IMG/VR virus record: IMGVR_UViG_3300029286_000174
Span: 1 to 31,183 of that record
Length of the DNA stretch: 31,183 nucleotides
Direction: 5' to 3' (one strand)
Origin: a virus
Shown here: positions 6,923 to 13,377 of the stretch, piece by piece
How the letters are laid out: each line of letters starts with the position of its first letter
Position numbering within the stretch: the stretch's first letter is position 1
Notes under the pieces: generated by a model
Database searches by the model: none
Told to the model about the DNA's origin: nothing
What the model saw: only the letters and a program-made list of their open reading frames with translations
Position numbers and translations under genes: made by a program

Positions 6923-7869
6923 TGAAAGAAAAAATACCAGAAAAAACAAAGCATACTCCTTTAGTCAGGAAATTTCCAAAATACGGGAGAAACGAACCTT
7001 GCCCTTGTGGCAGTGGCAAAAAGTTTAAACATTGCTGTGAGCTTGCCTACAAGCTCAATCTGGCTAAGAAAATCACACAAATCAGACAAAATCACATGAA
7101 AGAACAAATTATTACTTATCTGCGCACCGATCGTAGTTTTGAATCAGGCGCCAGGCTTTATCACAAACTTGGGCATAACCTTGCCCTTATCAGAAAATTC
7201 AACATTCAGGGAGAAAGCAAATCCAATCTTGAGATGCTTCACTACCAGTTATGGAAGCTCACAGGATTGCCTGAAAAAGAATTTAATGATATCATGATGC
7301 AACCGGTTTCAAAACCAAAACAACCGGAAAACATCCTAAAGCAAATTATTGAAGCTGCTGAAGCTGCTCCATCAACAATTTCAGTTACCGAAGCTGTAAA
7401 ATTTAAGCTCCGGGAAGAGTTTCCATTCCTGGCTGATAAATCCTGTCCGGATGCTTTTAAAATCCTGGTTGCCGACATGATGACGGCTCATGACAATTAC
7501 ATACAGGCTCACGAAGAACTGTTCAATATAACCAACGAACAGGAAGCCTTTGATGCTGCTGATACACTCATCAACAATTACCTGGATAACCAGGCAATCT
7601 GGAAAGAGCTTAATCATTATAAAACTACCGGAGCCATCCTGGGCAAGCATCCTTACTTCCAGGATCAGAACCGCCAGAAGGAGCTGACTGCTAAAAGTGT
7701 TCCAGACCTGATGATCATGCTTCGAAATATCGAACATTCGATCTGGCGGGTTACAAAGAAAATGAAAGACGATCCCAAACCGGAACTTGTTGCCAAGCGA
7801 GAAAAAACAATCCGGGATTATGAACGTGACAAGAAGATCATCAAATCGTTGCTGAATCTTAATGAATAA
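6922..7869 (+). CDS. SEC-C motif protein heading the packaging operon
   Basis: A 315-aa protein with a textbook SEC-C zinc-binding motif near its N-terminus, YGRNEPCPCGSGKKFKHCC (residues 21-39), the Cys-rich module known from the SecA C-terminus. The remaining 275 residues are helical and charged, without recognised catalytic motifs. SEC-C modules tether proteins to partners, and phage proteins carrying them are usually uncharacterised. It is the first gene of a chain of overlapping genes ending with large terminase; its stop overlaps the next start by 8 nt. A role in packaging or host takeover is inference. Confidence 0.8.
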   Translation: MKEKIPEKTKHTPLVRKFPKYGRNEPCPCGSGKKFKHCCELAYKLNLAKKITQIRQNHMKEQIITYLRTDRSFESGARLYHKLGHNLALIRKFNIQGESKSNLEMLHYQLWKLTGLPEKEFNDIMMQPVSKPKQPENILKQIIEAAEAAPSTISVTEAVKFKLREEFPFLADKSCPDAFKILVADMMTAHDNYIQAHEELFNITNEQEAFDAADTLINNYLDNQAIWKELNHYKTTGAILGKHPYFQDQNRQKELTAKSVPDLMIMLRNIEHSIWRVTKKMKDDPKPELVAKREKTIRDYERDKKIIKSLLNLNE

Positions 7870-8467
7870 ATTCTTTTCGATAAAAGATATTACCACAGAG
7901 GCTGATCCGGTTCAGGAAGATAAAAACGCCATTCAGCCGCTCAGGTTTACCGGCCTTCATGATATGAAGGTCGGTAACCTTTCTGAATTGATAAAACGCT
8001 ATCCTGATGACCAGGAAGCTTTTTTTATATGGACAGTGAACAGCTTTAATGCATTCACCTTTATTCCTTATCTTATCAAAAATTCAGGAACGATCAAAGA
8101 ACTGATCATTTCAACCTATTCCATCAACATCAAAATCATTGATGCTTTATCCGGGTATCTTCATAAAGGACTGGTTGAATCGGTTTACATATTAATCAGT
8201 GATTCAGCTAAATTCCGAATTCCAACGGTGATTGATCACCTTGAACAGTTTGCCTCAAACAACCAGGATAATGTTACTGTTCGCTATGCCTGGAACCATT
8301 CGAAGGTGACGCTGATCAGGACGGGTGAACATTATTTTGTTATCGAAGGATCCGGCAACTTTTCTGAGAACTCGAGGCATGAACAATACATTTTCCTAAA
8401 CGCTCAGGAGATATTCAATTTTCGCAAAAAATGGATAACTGATGAAATTCACGGACGAACAACTTAA
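7862..8467 (+). CDS. PLD-like (HxK-type) protein in the packaging operon
   Basis: A 201-aa protein. The C-terminal part has the phospholipase D-like signature NHSKVTLI (His146, Lys148) followed after 15 residues by EGSGNFSENSRHEQY (GSxN, Glu174). The upstream half has the alternating strand/helix pattern of a PLD fold. Only one HxK is present; single-motif family members act as dimers and include nucleases. The canonical HKD aspartate position is not clearly conserved, so activity is uncertain. Its start lies inside the end of the SEC-C gene and its end overlaps the small-terminase-like gene by 26 nt, so all are co-translated. A packaging-associated nuclease is plausible. Confidence 0.7.
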   Translation: MNKFFSIKDITTEADPVQEDKNAIQPLRFTGLHDMKVGNLSELIKRYPDDQEAFFIWTVNSFNAFTFIPYLIKNSGTIKELIISTYSINIKIIDALSGYLHKGLVESVYILISDSAKFRIPTVIDHLEQFASNNQDNVTVRYAWNHSKVTLIRTGEHYFVIEGSGNFSENSRHEQYIFLNAQEIFNFRKKWITDEIHGRTT

Positions 8468-8744
8468 CGAAATTGAGCAGCTTGCTGGGCTAAATTACAG
8501 TGTGAATCAGGTTGCTATGTACCTCAATGTCGAGATACAATTAATCAAAGATGAATATCAGAATAAAGATTCTGAATTCAGATATCATTATGAGCGTGGG
8601 CAGCTTGTTTCACAGTATGAAATTGATAAAACAACTTTAGATTCCGCCAAAAAAGGCAACATCACTGCACAACAGCGATATGATAAAAAAGTCAAAGAAA
8701 ACAGACTCCGTCAGGCTAAAGAGCGGATTTTCGGAAGAGATTGA
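8442..8744 (+). CDS. Small-terminase-like HTH protein
   Basis: A 100-aa protein. An N-terminal helix-turn-helix is visible (DEQLNEIEQLAGLNYSVNQVAMYLNV), followed by a helical segment with DSEFRYHYERGQL and AKKGNITAQQRYDKKVKE. This is the usual pattern of small terminase-type proteins whose HTH reads the packaging start and whose helices oligomerise. Position two genes before large terminase supports this. Overlaps both neighbours. Confidence 0.68.
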   Translation: MKFTDEQLNEIEQLAGLNYSVNQVAMYLNVEIQLIKDEYQNKDSEFRYHYERGQLVSQYEIDKTTLDSAKKGNITAQQRYDKKVKENRLRQAKERIFGRD

Positions 8745-9357
8745 GCATGTTGACATTAATGTACTTCAACATTACATTAAAACAGGCAAAACAAAGGCGA
8801 TGCCCGCCAACATGGTCAGGTACCTCGAGATTATCGAGATCATCCGGGCTATGTATTCAAAATACGAAACAAAGAGTTTTATCATCAATACCCTGATGAC
8901 GCCGGTGTATGGTTTCTGTCGGCGTGATTCCAACCGCCTTTATTATGATTCCCTTAATTTCTTTTTCGCCGACAACGATGTAAAACAAAAGGCCTGGCAG
9001 AATATCTACGCCGAGCACATCGAAAACCTAGCTTATTATGCGCTCGAGCGTGATGAGCTTGACATTGCCAGGCGTTGCTTTATGGATGCCGCAACTATGA
9101 GGGGCGTTGGTAAAGACGAAAAGAATGAAATACCTGCAGAGATGCTTAACCGCCCGGTTATCATTTATACCATCGACCCCGAAAAGGTTGGAATCCCTCA
9201 GGCTTCCAGGCGTGAGCTTGCCCAGTTTATTGATAACCTTCCTGAGATTTCTGAACGTGAACGTGTTCGTGTAAAGCGGGATGCCGGCATTATCGAAACC
9301 ACTTTATTCGAAGATATCATCACCAACGATAGCAAACCCGATGATGCTAAAGATTGA
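8680..9357 (+). CDS. Unknown packaging-operon protein between small and large terminase
   Basis: A 225-aa protein; ATG 8680 lies inside the previous gene (65-nt overlap) and no other Met occurs before residue 42, so this start is likely though long for an overlap. Mostly helical, with a conserved-looking core (MVRYLEIIEIIRAMYSKYETKSFIINTLMTP, then YYDSLNFFFADNDV) and an acidic end. It has no catalytic motif. Its place directly upstream of large terminase, overlapping it by 17 nt, suggests a terminase partner. It could also be the real small subunit, with the preceding HTH protein as an accessory. Confidence 0.7.
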   Translation: MIKKSKKTDSVRLKSGFSEEIEHVDINVLQHYIKTGKTKAMPANMVRYLEIIEIIRAMYSKYETKSFIINTLMTPVYGFCRRDSNRLYYDSLNFFFADNDVKQKAWQNIYAEHIENLAYYALERDELDIARRCFMDAATMRGVGKDEKNEIPAEMLNRPVIIYTIDPEKVGIPQASRRELAQFIDNLPEISERERVRVKRDAGIIETTLFEDIITNDSKPDDAKD

Positions 9358-11044
9358 TGAAGTAAACGCCGAGATCCGTTATGCCAACCTGGTAAAAATG
9401 ACCATCGACCTGGTTAAACCCAAAAACCTGGTCTTTATCGGCGGGCGTGGTACCGCAAAATCAACTGATATTATTGCCGAACGTTCGATTGATATCTGCT
9501 ATGATATGCCCAGGGCACCTTTTGCCTTTGTGGCAGACACCTATGTTAACCTGATGTCGAATATTGTTCCAGCGATACTGCTTGGTTGGGAGCGTAAAAA
9601 GTGGTTCGAATTTGACCCATCAACAGGCTTCGGGCATTACGTTGTTGACAAGCAACCACCGGATAGCTGGCCTAAACCTTACATCAAAACCTTTGATTAC
9701 AAACACACCATTTCGACGCATCTGGGTAATAAATTCTTCCTGATTTCGCTCGACAGAGCATCCATCAGCGCGGGTATCTCGGTAGTTCATCATTTTATTG
9801 ATGAATGCAAGTTTGCCCGGGAAGATCGTGTGAGCAGGTTGTTCCCGACTTTGCGTGGTGATGCGCTGCTGTATGGGAATTCCAACTATTTCATGGGCCA
9901 GACTTTTTGCACCGACATGCCCAACCCAAATATGGGTGAGTATGATTGGATATTCAGGCTAGAAAAGAACATGAACAAAGAGCAGATTGTTAAAATTATT
10001 CAAACTTCACTTTTAGTAAATGAATTGAATATTACGCTGTACAATGCACAACAGTCGAATAATGAAAAGCTGATCAAAGCCACAAATTTTCAATTACAGA
10101 GATGGACCGCAAGGCTCAAGAAGATCCGGCAGGGATCGACATTCTTTTATATCGTAAGCTCCTTCGCCAATGCTGATATCCTTACCCTTAATTATTTCAA
10201 GAACCTTTTTGAATCGCTTGATTTTGAAGAATTCAAATCTTCAGTGCTTTCCATAAAAGCAAGCCTCGAAAAAAATGCCCGGTTTTATGGCAATCTCAAA
10301 GCCACTCACTTTTATGATGATTCTTATGATTATGCCTACTATGATCAGTTTAGCCTACTCGACAACATCAAGCAAAATAGCCTTGGACTTAAATATGTCA
10401 GGCATGATCAGTTACTCGAAGCGGGATTTGATGCAGGCAACATGATGTCTTTGGTGATAGGGCAGGAGCAAGGCTCAACTTATAGAGTGCTCAAGAACAT
10501 GTACATCCTTTCGCCAGAATGGATCCGTGAGCTTGCTAACAAGTTTCTCGAGTTCTTTGCTAAACATAAGCGCAAGACCTTACATCTTTACTATGATCGT
10601 TCAGCAAATCAGTACAGCAAAGCAAAGCAGGACTTTGCTTCAAAGTTCAAGCAGAACATTGAGAAAGATAATGATGGCAAAGCAACCGGTTGGAATGTTG
10701 TACTGATGAGCGTAGGACAGTCCAACATAACACACTCAGAAGAGTTCGATCTGATGAATGAGTTGATGGGTGGAAATAATAGGCATCTTCCAAATTTACA
10801 GATAGATTATCACGAATGTCGTGAGCTTAAGAGTAGCCTTGAGAATGCTCCATTAATAAAGGATGGCCGAGGCAACATTAAGAAAGATAAAAGCTCAGAA
10901 AAACTGGCAGCACAGCGCCTGCCTATGGAATCAACCAACTTCTCTGATGCATTCAAGTATCTCTTATGTCGTAAGAAATACCTGAAGGTAGTGAAGCACA
11001 GACATCTTACCACTACGCTTGGTGATGCTAAGATCAGAGGTTGA
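9341..11044 (+). CDS. terL: Terminase large subunit
   Basis: A 567-aa packaging motor. ATG 9341 (or 9344) is preferred over an upstream in-frame start at 9281 that would bury 60 more nt in the previous gene. Seen in sequence: Walker A GGRGTAKST (34-42), Walker B HFIDE (151-155) with the following acidic residue as catalytic Glu, a coupling-type segment MGQTF (185-189), then a C-terminal RNase H-like nuclease domain starting with AGFDAG (Asp364) and including LYYDRSAN (416-423). Length and domain order are normal for phage large terminases. It ends the packaging operon and is followed by about 650 bp without genes rather than the usual portal gene. Confidence 0.95.
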   Translation: MMLKIDEVNAEIRYANLVKMTIDLVKPKNLVFIGGRGTAKSTDIIAERSIDICYDMPRAPFAFVADTYVNLMSNIVPAILLGWERKKWFEFDPSTGFGHYVVDKQPPDSWPKPYIKTFDYKHTISTHLGNKFFLISLDRASISAGISVVHHFIDECKFAREDRVSRLFPTLRGDALLYGNSNYFMGQTFCTDMPNPNMGEYDWIFRLEKNMNKEQIVKIIQTSLLVNELNITLYNAQQSNNEKLIKATNFQLQRWTARLKKIRQGSTFFYIVSSFANADILTLNYFKNLFESLDFEEFKSSVLSIKASLEKNARFYGNLKATHFYDDSYDYAYYDQFSLLDNIKQNSLGLKYVRHDQLLEAGFDAGNMMSLVIGQEQGSTYRVLKNMYILSPEWIRELANKFLEFFAKHKRKTLHLYYDRSANQYSKAKQDFASKFKQNIEKDNDGKATGWNVVLMSVGQSNITHSEEFDLMNELMGGNNRHLPNLQIDYHECRELKSSLENAPLIKDGRGNIKKDKSSEKLAAQRLPMESTNFSDAFKYLLCRKKYLKVVKHRHLTTTLGDAKIRG

Positions 11045-11193
11045 TCTACTGGTTACCTATTACATTATTTATGGTTTAGCTTAACAGTGGTTGCACTTCT
11101 GCACCACTGGTGGGGCTGTCTGTCACATTTCGCCTTTTTGGCCTCTCTGTCATGACCACATAGGGACAGGGCGGGTCGTCAATAACTAACGTA

Positions 11194-11220
11194 AACGCCA
11201 ACTTTTGAAAAGTTGGCGTT
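11194..11220. repeat. Perfect palindrome AACGCCAACTTTT-g-AAAAGTTGGCGTT
   Basis: Thirteen base pairs with a single-base centre, in the gap between the terminase gene and the cassette array. No T run, so not a clear terminator; as DNA it could form a cruciform or bind a dimeric protein. Confidence 0.6.
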
Positions 11221-11290
11221 GGTTTAAATCCTGAAAGTTTGAGATTTACTCCCATAATGTGTATTTTTTTAATGCTGTTTTTACAGATTC

Positions 11291-11432
11291 GCGCCGCTTT
11301 TTTCTTTTTGGAAAGAAAAAAGCTTGGCAAAAAAGAAAACTTCGCGCAATGGCTGAGAATTAATTGATGCGCGCCACTTTTTTTCTTTTGATGTAGCGAC
11401 AAAAGAAAAAACCTGGACTAAAAAAGAAAACC
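11291..11432. repeat. Two related A/T-tract hairpin repeats
   Basis: Copy A (11291-11340) has CTTTTTTCTTT-TTGG-AAAGAAAAAAG, and copy B (11370-11432) has TTTTTTCTTTTG paired with CAAAAGAAAAAA. Both begin with GCGCC and both are followed by a pattern like TGGmmwAAAAAAGAAAAC. Similar T/A hairpins are dispersed in Bacteroidetes genomes, so these may be host-derived. Confidence 0.6.
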
Positions 11433-11456
11433 CACCCTGCGTTTACTCAATTTGAT

Positions 11457-11698
11457 GGCAAAGGTACAGCCAGCAAAATATCTATGTAAAGCCCGGACGG
11501 ACAATGCATTTTTATTTTTAGCTGACATTGCCCGACCGCCCGTTGGGTTTTTTCAGATATTTCTTAACGCTGCGCTAAAATATCTGACCTAAAGGCTTGA
11601 CTTAGAATTTTTCTTAGCTGTGGTTTCTGGCCATAAATTTTTTAACTCACCGGCGCGCCAGATGCCACAATAAGCCTCCGTGGGCAGGAGCAATAATT
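11457..11698 (+). ncRNA. Structured cassette leader RNA, copy 1
   Basis: First full copy of the repeated element. It runs from the conserved GGCAAAGGTACAGCC to just before ATG 11699. The large hairpin (P3) pairs 11494-11506 with 11526-11538, with two internal mismatches. The next hairpin (P4) pairs TCAGATATTT with AAATATCTGA. The terminal hairpin reads CTCC-GTGGGCA-GGAG, where other copies have CCGC/GCGG or CCC/GGG. The base of P4 is less regular than in the other copies. No family recognised. Confidence 0.75.
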
Positions 11699-11842
11699 AT
11701 GAAAAAATTTAAAGGTCTTTATGATGCTTTTGTTGAATTTCTTGATGGTCTTTATTTTGAAGGCTACGCTGAACGGCTTAAAGACGAGGATCCTGAATTG
11801 TTTTATTTTGAATGGGAACAATATCAGGGGCTTTTTTCTTAA
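11699..11842 (+). CDS. 47-aa acidic protein behind leader copy 1
   Basis: MKKFKGLYDAFVEFLDGLYF and 27 further residues, ending EQYQGLFS. Very rich in Phe, Tyr, Asp and Glu; no Cys, no signal peptide. The start is fixed by the leader, whose last hairpin ends 9 nt before the ATG as in the other copies, and the frame is closed by a strong terminator 6 nt after the stop. DNA-mimic or anti-defence proteins can have such small acidic compositions, but this is only a compositional remark. Confidence 0.65.
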   Translation: MKKFKGLYDAFVEFLDGLYFEGYAERLKDEDPELFYFEWEQYQGLFS

Positions 11843-11848
11843 GATTTC

Positions 11849-11881
11849 GAGCCACGTCGGGGGACGTGGCTCATTTTTTTT
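11849..11881 (+). terminator. Terminator of cassette 1
   Basis: A perfect 10-bp stem GAGCCACGTC / GACGTGGCTC with a GGGG loop and a long T run. Confidence 0.92.
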
Positions 11882-11901
11882 ATTCGTACGGCATATTTTT
11901 T

Positions 11902-11937
11902 AAAAATCCCGTGAACATCGGGTTCCCGGGATTTTTT
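11902..11937. terminator. Second, two-sided hairpin between cassettes 1 and 2
   Basis: AAAAATCCCG...CGGGATTTTTTT with inner GTGAAC/GGTTC pairing and one mismatch. Having A-run and T-run on opposite sides, it can end transcription from both directions. A near-identical hairpin lies before copy 3. Confidence 0.8.
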
Positions 11938-11970
11938 TAGGAGCCACCCGCACTATTACTTAAATTTTAT

Positions 11971-12208
11971 GACAAAGGTACAGCCAGTAAAATATCGTAA
12001 GTAAAGCCCGATTGGACAATGTTTTTGATTTTTTAGCTGACATTGTCCATTCGCCCGTTGGGTGGCTTCAGAAATATTTTAACGCTGTGCTAAAATTTCT
12101 GACCGCCAGGCTTGACTTAGAATTTTTCTTAGCTGTGATTGGACGTCATAAATTTAATTAACCGGCGAGCCAGATGCCAAAATTAGTCCCAGGGCAGGGC
12201 AAACACAC
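11971..12208 (+). ncRNA. Structured cassette leader RNA, copy 2
   Basis: Second full copy. P3 pairs 12009-12021 (CGATTGGACAATG) with 12041-12053 (CATTGTCCATTCG): the sequence differs from copy 3 but the pairing is kept apart from one T-T. P4 has TCAGAAAT/ATTTCTGA on a GGTGG/CCGCC base. The terminal hairpin is CCC-AGGGCA-GGG. The stem TCTGGC/GCCAGA of the other copies is weakened here (TTGG/CCAG). Confidence 0.78.
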
Positions 12209-12412
12209 ATGACAAAATCAGAATATCAGGATTACATCAGTGACATCATGGAAATGTCGAACAACGGAGCTGACCTTGCTGCAAAGCATTTGGAAATTGT
12301 AGAGATTGTAAGAGTTAAACTGGATGATTGCTCACACAGAGAACATCACACGTTGAAAGACATCCGTGAAGCTCTTAATTCAGGCTTTTACGATAAAGCT
12401 TATTTTGAATAA
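12209..12412 (+). CDS. 67-aa protein behind leader copy 2
   Basis: Starts MTKSEYQDYISDIMEMSNNG; acidic, helical, soluble. Contains a His-rich stretch (CSHREHHTLKDIREAL) but no recognised motif. The start follows the leader with the fixed spacing; a terminator begins within 3 nt of the stop. Not recognised; likely accessory cargo of the array. Confidence 0.7.
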   Translation: MTKSEYQDYISDIMEMSNNGADLAAKHLEIVEIVRVKLDDCSHREHHTLKDIREALNSGFYDKAYFE

Positions 12413-12414
12413 TA

Positions 12415-12439
12415 AAAAAGGGGCGAAAGCCCTTTTTTT
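12415..12439 (+). terminator. Terminator of cassette 2
   Basis: AAAAAAGGGGC-GAAA-GCCCTTTTTTT stem-loop with GAAA tetraloop and T run. Confidence 0.9.
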
Positions 12440-12460
12440 ATGGTCGTAACTGACAAGGTA

Positions 12461-12499
12461 AAAATCCCGTGAACATTGAGTTCACGGGATGTTTTTTTT
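12461..12499. terminator. Second two-sided hairpin between cassettes 2 and 3
   Basis: ATCCCGTGAAC-ATTGA-GTTCACGGGAT, a perfect 11-bp stem flanked by A and T runs. It closely matches the hairpin at 11902, with an intact stem where the latter has a mismatch. Confidence 0.85.
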
Positions 12500-12537
12500 G
12501 TGGCTCGCGTACTAACTCTACTGTTACTTAAATTTTC

Positions 12538-12768
12538 GGCAAAGGTACAGCCAGCCAAATATCTAAGTAAAGCCCGACCGGACAATGTTTTTAATTTTTT
12601 AGCTGACATTGTCCGGTCGCCCGTTGGGTGGCTTCAGAAATTTTTGAGGAAATTTCTGACCGCCAGGCTTGACTTAGAATTTGTCTTAGCTGTGGTTTCT
12701 GGCCATAAAATTTAACTAACCGGCGAGCCAGAGGCCAAAAATAGTCCGCAGGGCAGCGGCATCATTCT
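12538..12768 (+). ncRNA. Structured cassette leader RNA, copy 3 (reference fold)
   Basis: Pairings read in this copy, in order. P1: TACAGC 12546-12551 with GCTGTG 12689-12694. P2: CTAAGTAAAGCC 12563-12574 with GGCTTGACTTAG 12666-12677, one A-G mismatch. P3: 12575-12588 with 12606-12619, 14 bp perfect. Mini-stem CCC-GTT-GGG 12620-12628, which competes with the P4 base GGTGG/CCGCC (12627-12631, 12660-12664). P4: TCAGAAATTT/AAATTTCTGA (12634-12643, 12650-12659). P5: TCTGGC 12698-12703 with GCCAGA 12727-12732. P6: CCGC/GCGG (12746-12749, 12756-12759). GCC 12734-12736 can pair with GGC in the P6 loop as a pseudoknot. Conserved G-U pairs in P1 and P4 favour the plus strand as the RNA. No known RNA family recognised. 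Confidence 0.8.
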
Positions 12769-12969
12769 ATGTTAAAATCGCGCTCACTGAAAACTCAGTG
12801 TTATGTTATTCCCGGGAAACGAGGAAAACGGACTAAGTTTTTTCCTCAATTAACCCTCAGGGGCCGCTGGCTCGAAGAGGCCGGTTTCCCACCTGATTAC
12901 TTTGTTGAAGTTCATGTTCAGGATGGCAGACTGATCATTGAACCTGTTGGTGTTCCCTGTACCGCATGA
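12769..12969 (+). CDS. SymE-like toxin domain protein
   Basis: A 66-aa protein whose C-terminal half, PQLTLRGRWLEEAGF then FVEVHVQDGRLIIEPV, matches the SymE pattern P.i.L.GkWLe.aGF..g..v.V.v..g.lvi. SymE toxins have an AbrB-like fold and in E. coli are induced by SOS and held down by the antisense RNA SymR. The basic N-terminus (SRSLKTQCYVIPGKRGKRTK) also fits. Length is normal. It starts at the end of leader copy 3 and overlaps the next gene by ATGA. In phages, SymE-like proteins might be cargo toxins or DNA/RNA-binding regulators; toxicity here is inferred from the family only. Confidence 0.72.
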   Translation: MLKSRSLKTQCYVIPGKRGKRTKFFPQLTLRGRWLEEAGFPPDYFVEVHVQDGRLIIEPVGVPCTA

Positions 12970-13160
12970 ACCGGCCTCCCTATCAAGGGGAACCCAGGCT
13001 GACAAAAACCCGCTATCCGATAATCTGCCACTGTGGTGCGCGGGTAAAGGCCGGAGATTTCATAATCCATTTTCCGATTTCACAAAATGCCAAGTGCTAT
13101 AAGTGCGGCAAATGGGATTATGAATCGGTTTTCCGGAAAAAACTTTCACTTCCTACTTAA
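12966..13160 (+). CDS. Zinc-ribbon protein coupled to the SymE-like gene
   Basis: A 64-aa basic protein with four cysteines as CHC (21-23) and CYKC (44-47), a likely zinc ribbon. Overlaps the stop of the SymE-like gene by 4 nt (ATGA), so it should be translated from the same mRNA. It could be an antidote, a partner or an unrelated small protein. The stop is followed immediately by the 3'-only leader copy without a terminator in between, so cassettes 3 and 4 may share a transcript. Confidence 0.68.
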   Translation: MNRPPYQGEPRLTKTRYPIICHCGARVKAGDFIIHFPISQNAKCYKCGKWDYESVFRKKLSLPT

Positions 13161-13217
13161 TTTTTAAACCGGCGTGCCAGATGCCAACATAAGTCCGCAG
13201 GGCAGCGGCATTTTATT
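13161..13217 (+). ncRNA. 3' domain-only copy of the cassette leader, copy 4
   Basis: Only the terminal part is present: ACCGGCGTGCCAGATGCC (from 13168), the P6 hairpin CCGC-AGGGCA-GCGG (13195-13208) and the spacer to ATG 13218. The sequence matches copies 3 and 5 closely. P1-P4 and the 5' strand of P5 are absent; the preceding bases are coding. The 3' domain is therefore a module that can exist alone. Confidence 0.75.
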
Positions 13218-13259
13218 ATGTTTCAAGAATCAGGGGCCTCCGGGCCTCTTTTTTTATAA
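13218..13259 (+). other. 13-codon open frame containing a terminator, empty cassette
   Basis: ATG after leader copy 4 opens MFQESGASGPLFL and stops. The hairpin AGGGGCC-TCCG-GGCCTCT (13232-13249) with T run sits inside it. Either a degenerate cassette that lost its gene, or a leader-peptide attenuator. The terminator itself is convincing; translation of the short frame is not shown. Confidence 0.5.
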
Positions 13260-13303
13260 TTAGTTATAAAGCTAATATTTAACATCGTTTAACAAAATAA
13301 AGC

Positions 13304-13333
13304 TTGCATATATTAGTTTTATGACTAATTTTA
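13304..13333 (+). promoter_or_regulatory. Promoter of the two-gene unit 13,378-14,209
   Basis: TTG (13304-13306), exactly 19 nt, then TAATTTTA (13326-13333), one base from TAnnTTTG. An inverted repeat ATTAGT-tttatg-ACTAAT (13312-13329) overlaps the spacer and -7 element, an operator-like position. Confidence 0.6.
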
Positions 13334-13377
13334 CAATGTATTTAAAACGAATAATTAACTAATAAAAATTACGAATT

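Larger units (their letters stand above)
11045..11456. other. Gene-free region after large terminase
   Basis: About 410 bp without a credible gene. It holds an imperfect hairpin CAGTGG-t-TGCA-CTTC-TGCA-CCACTG (11085-11109), probably the end of the terminase mRNA, a perfect 13-bp palindrome (11194-11220), and two related A/T-tract hairpins. A 108-codon frame on the minus strand runs through these palindromes and is not believed. Confidence 0.6.

Noticed and set aside
6708-7028. 106-codon frame through the 68-bp repeats.
   Set aside because: Product of the repeat itself and then out of frame with the SEC-C gene, which explains the sequence.
11076-11402. 108-codon minus-strand frame after terL.
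   Set aside because: Crosses several palindromes and A/T tracts; no start signal and low-complexity product.
11457-11698. The leader as a HEARO/omega RNA of an IscB-type nuclease.
   Set aside because: Position before an ORF fits, but none of the downstream ORFs has HNH or RuvC motifs and several copies lie side by side before unrelated genes. I could not match the sequence to that family from memory; a covariance search would decide.
12571-12629. Integron-like attC sites: GTTGGGT matches GTTRRRY and GCCCGAC nearly matches RYYYAAC in the cassette leaders, and single-ORF cassettes follow.
   Set aside because: Conservation continues for about 85 nt upstream and 140 nt downstream of these words, the second box is not kept in the other copies, the copies lie at the 5' side of genes, and no integrase is present.
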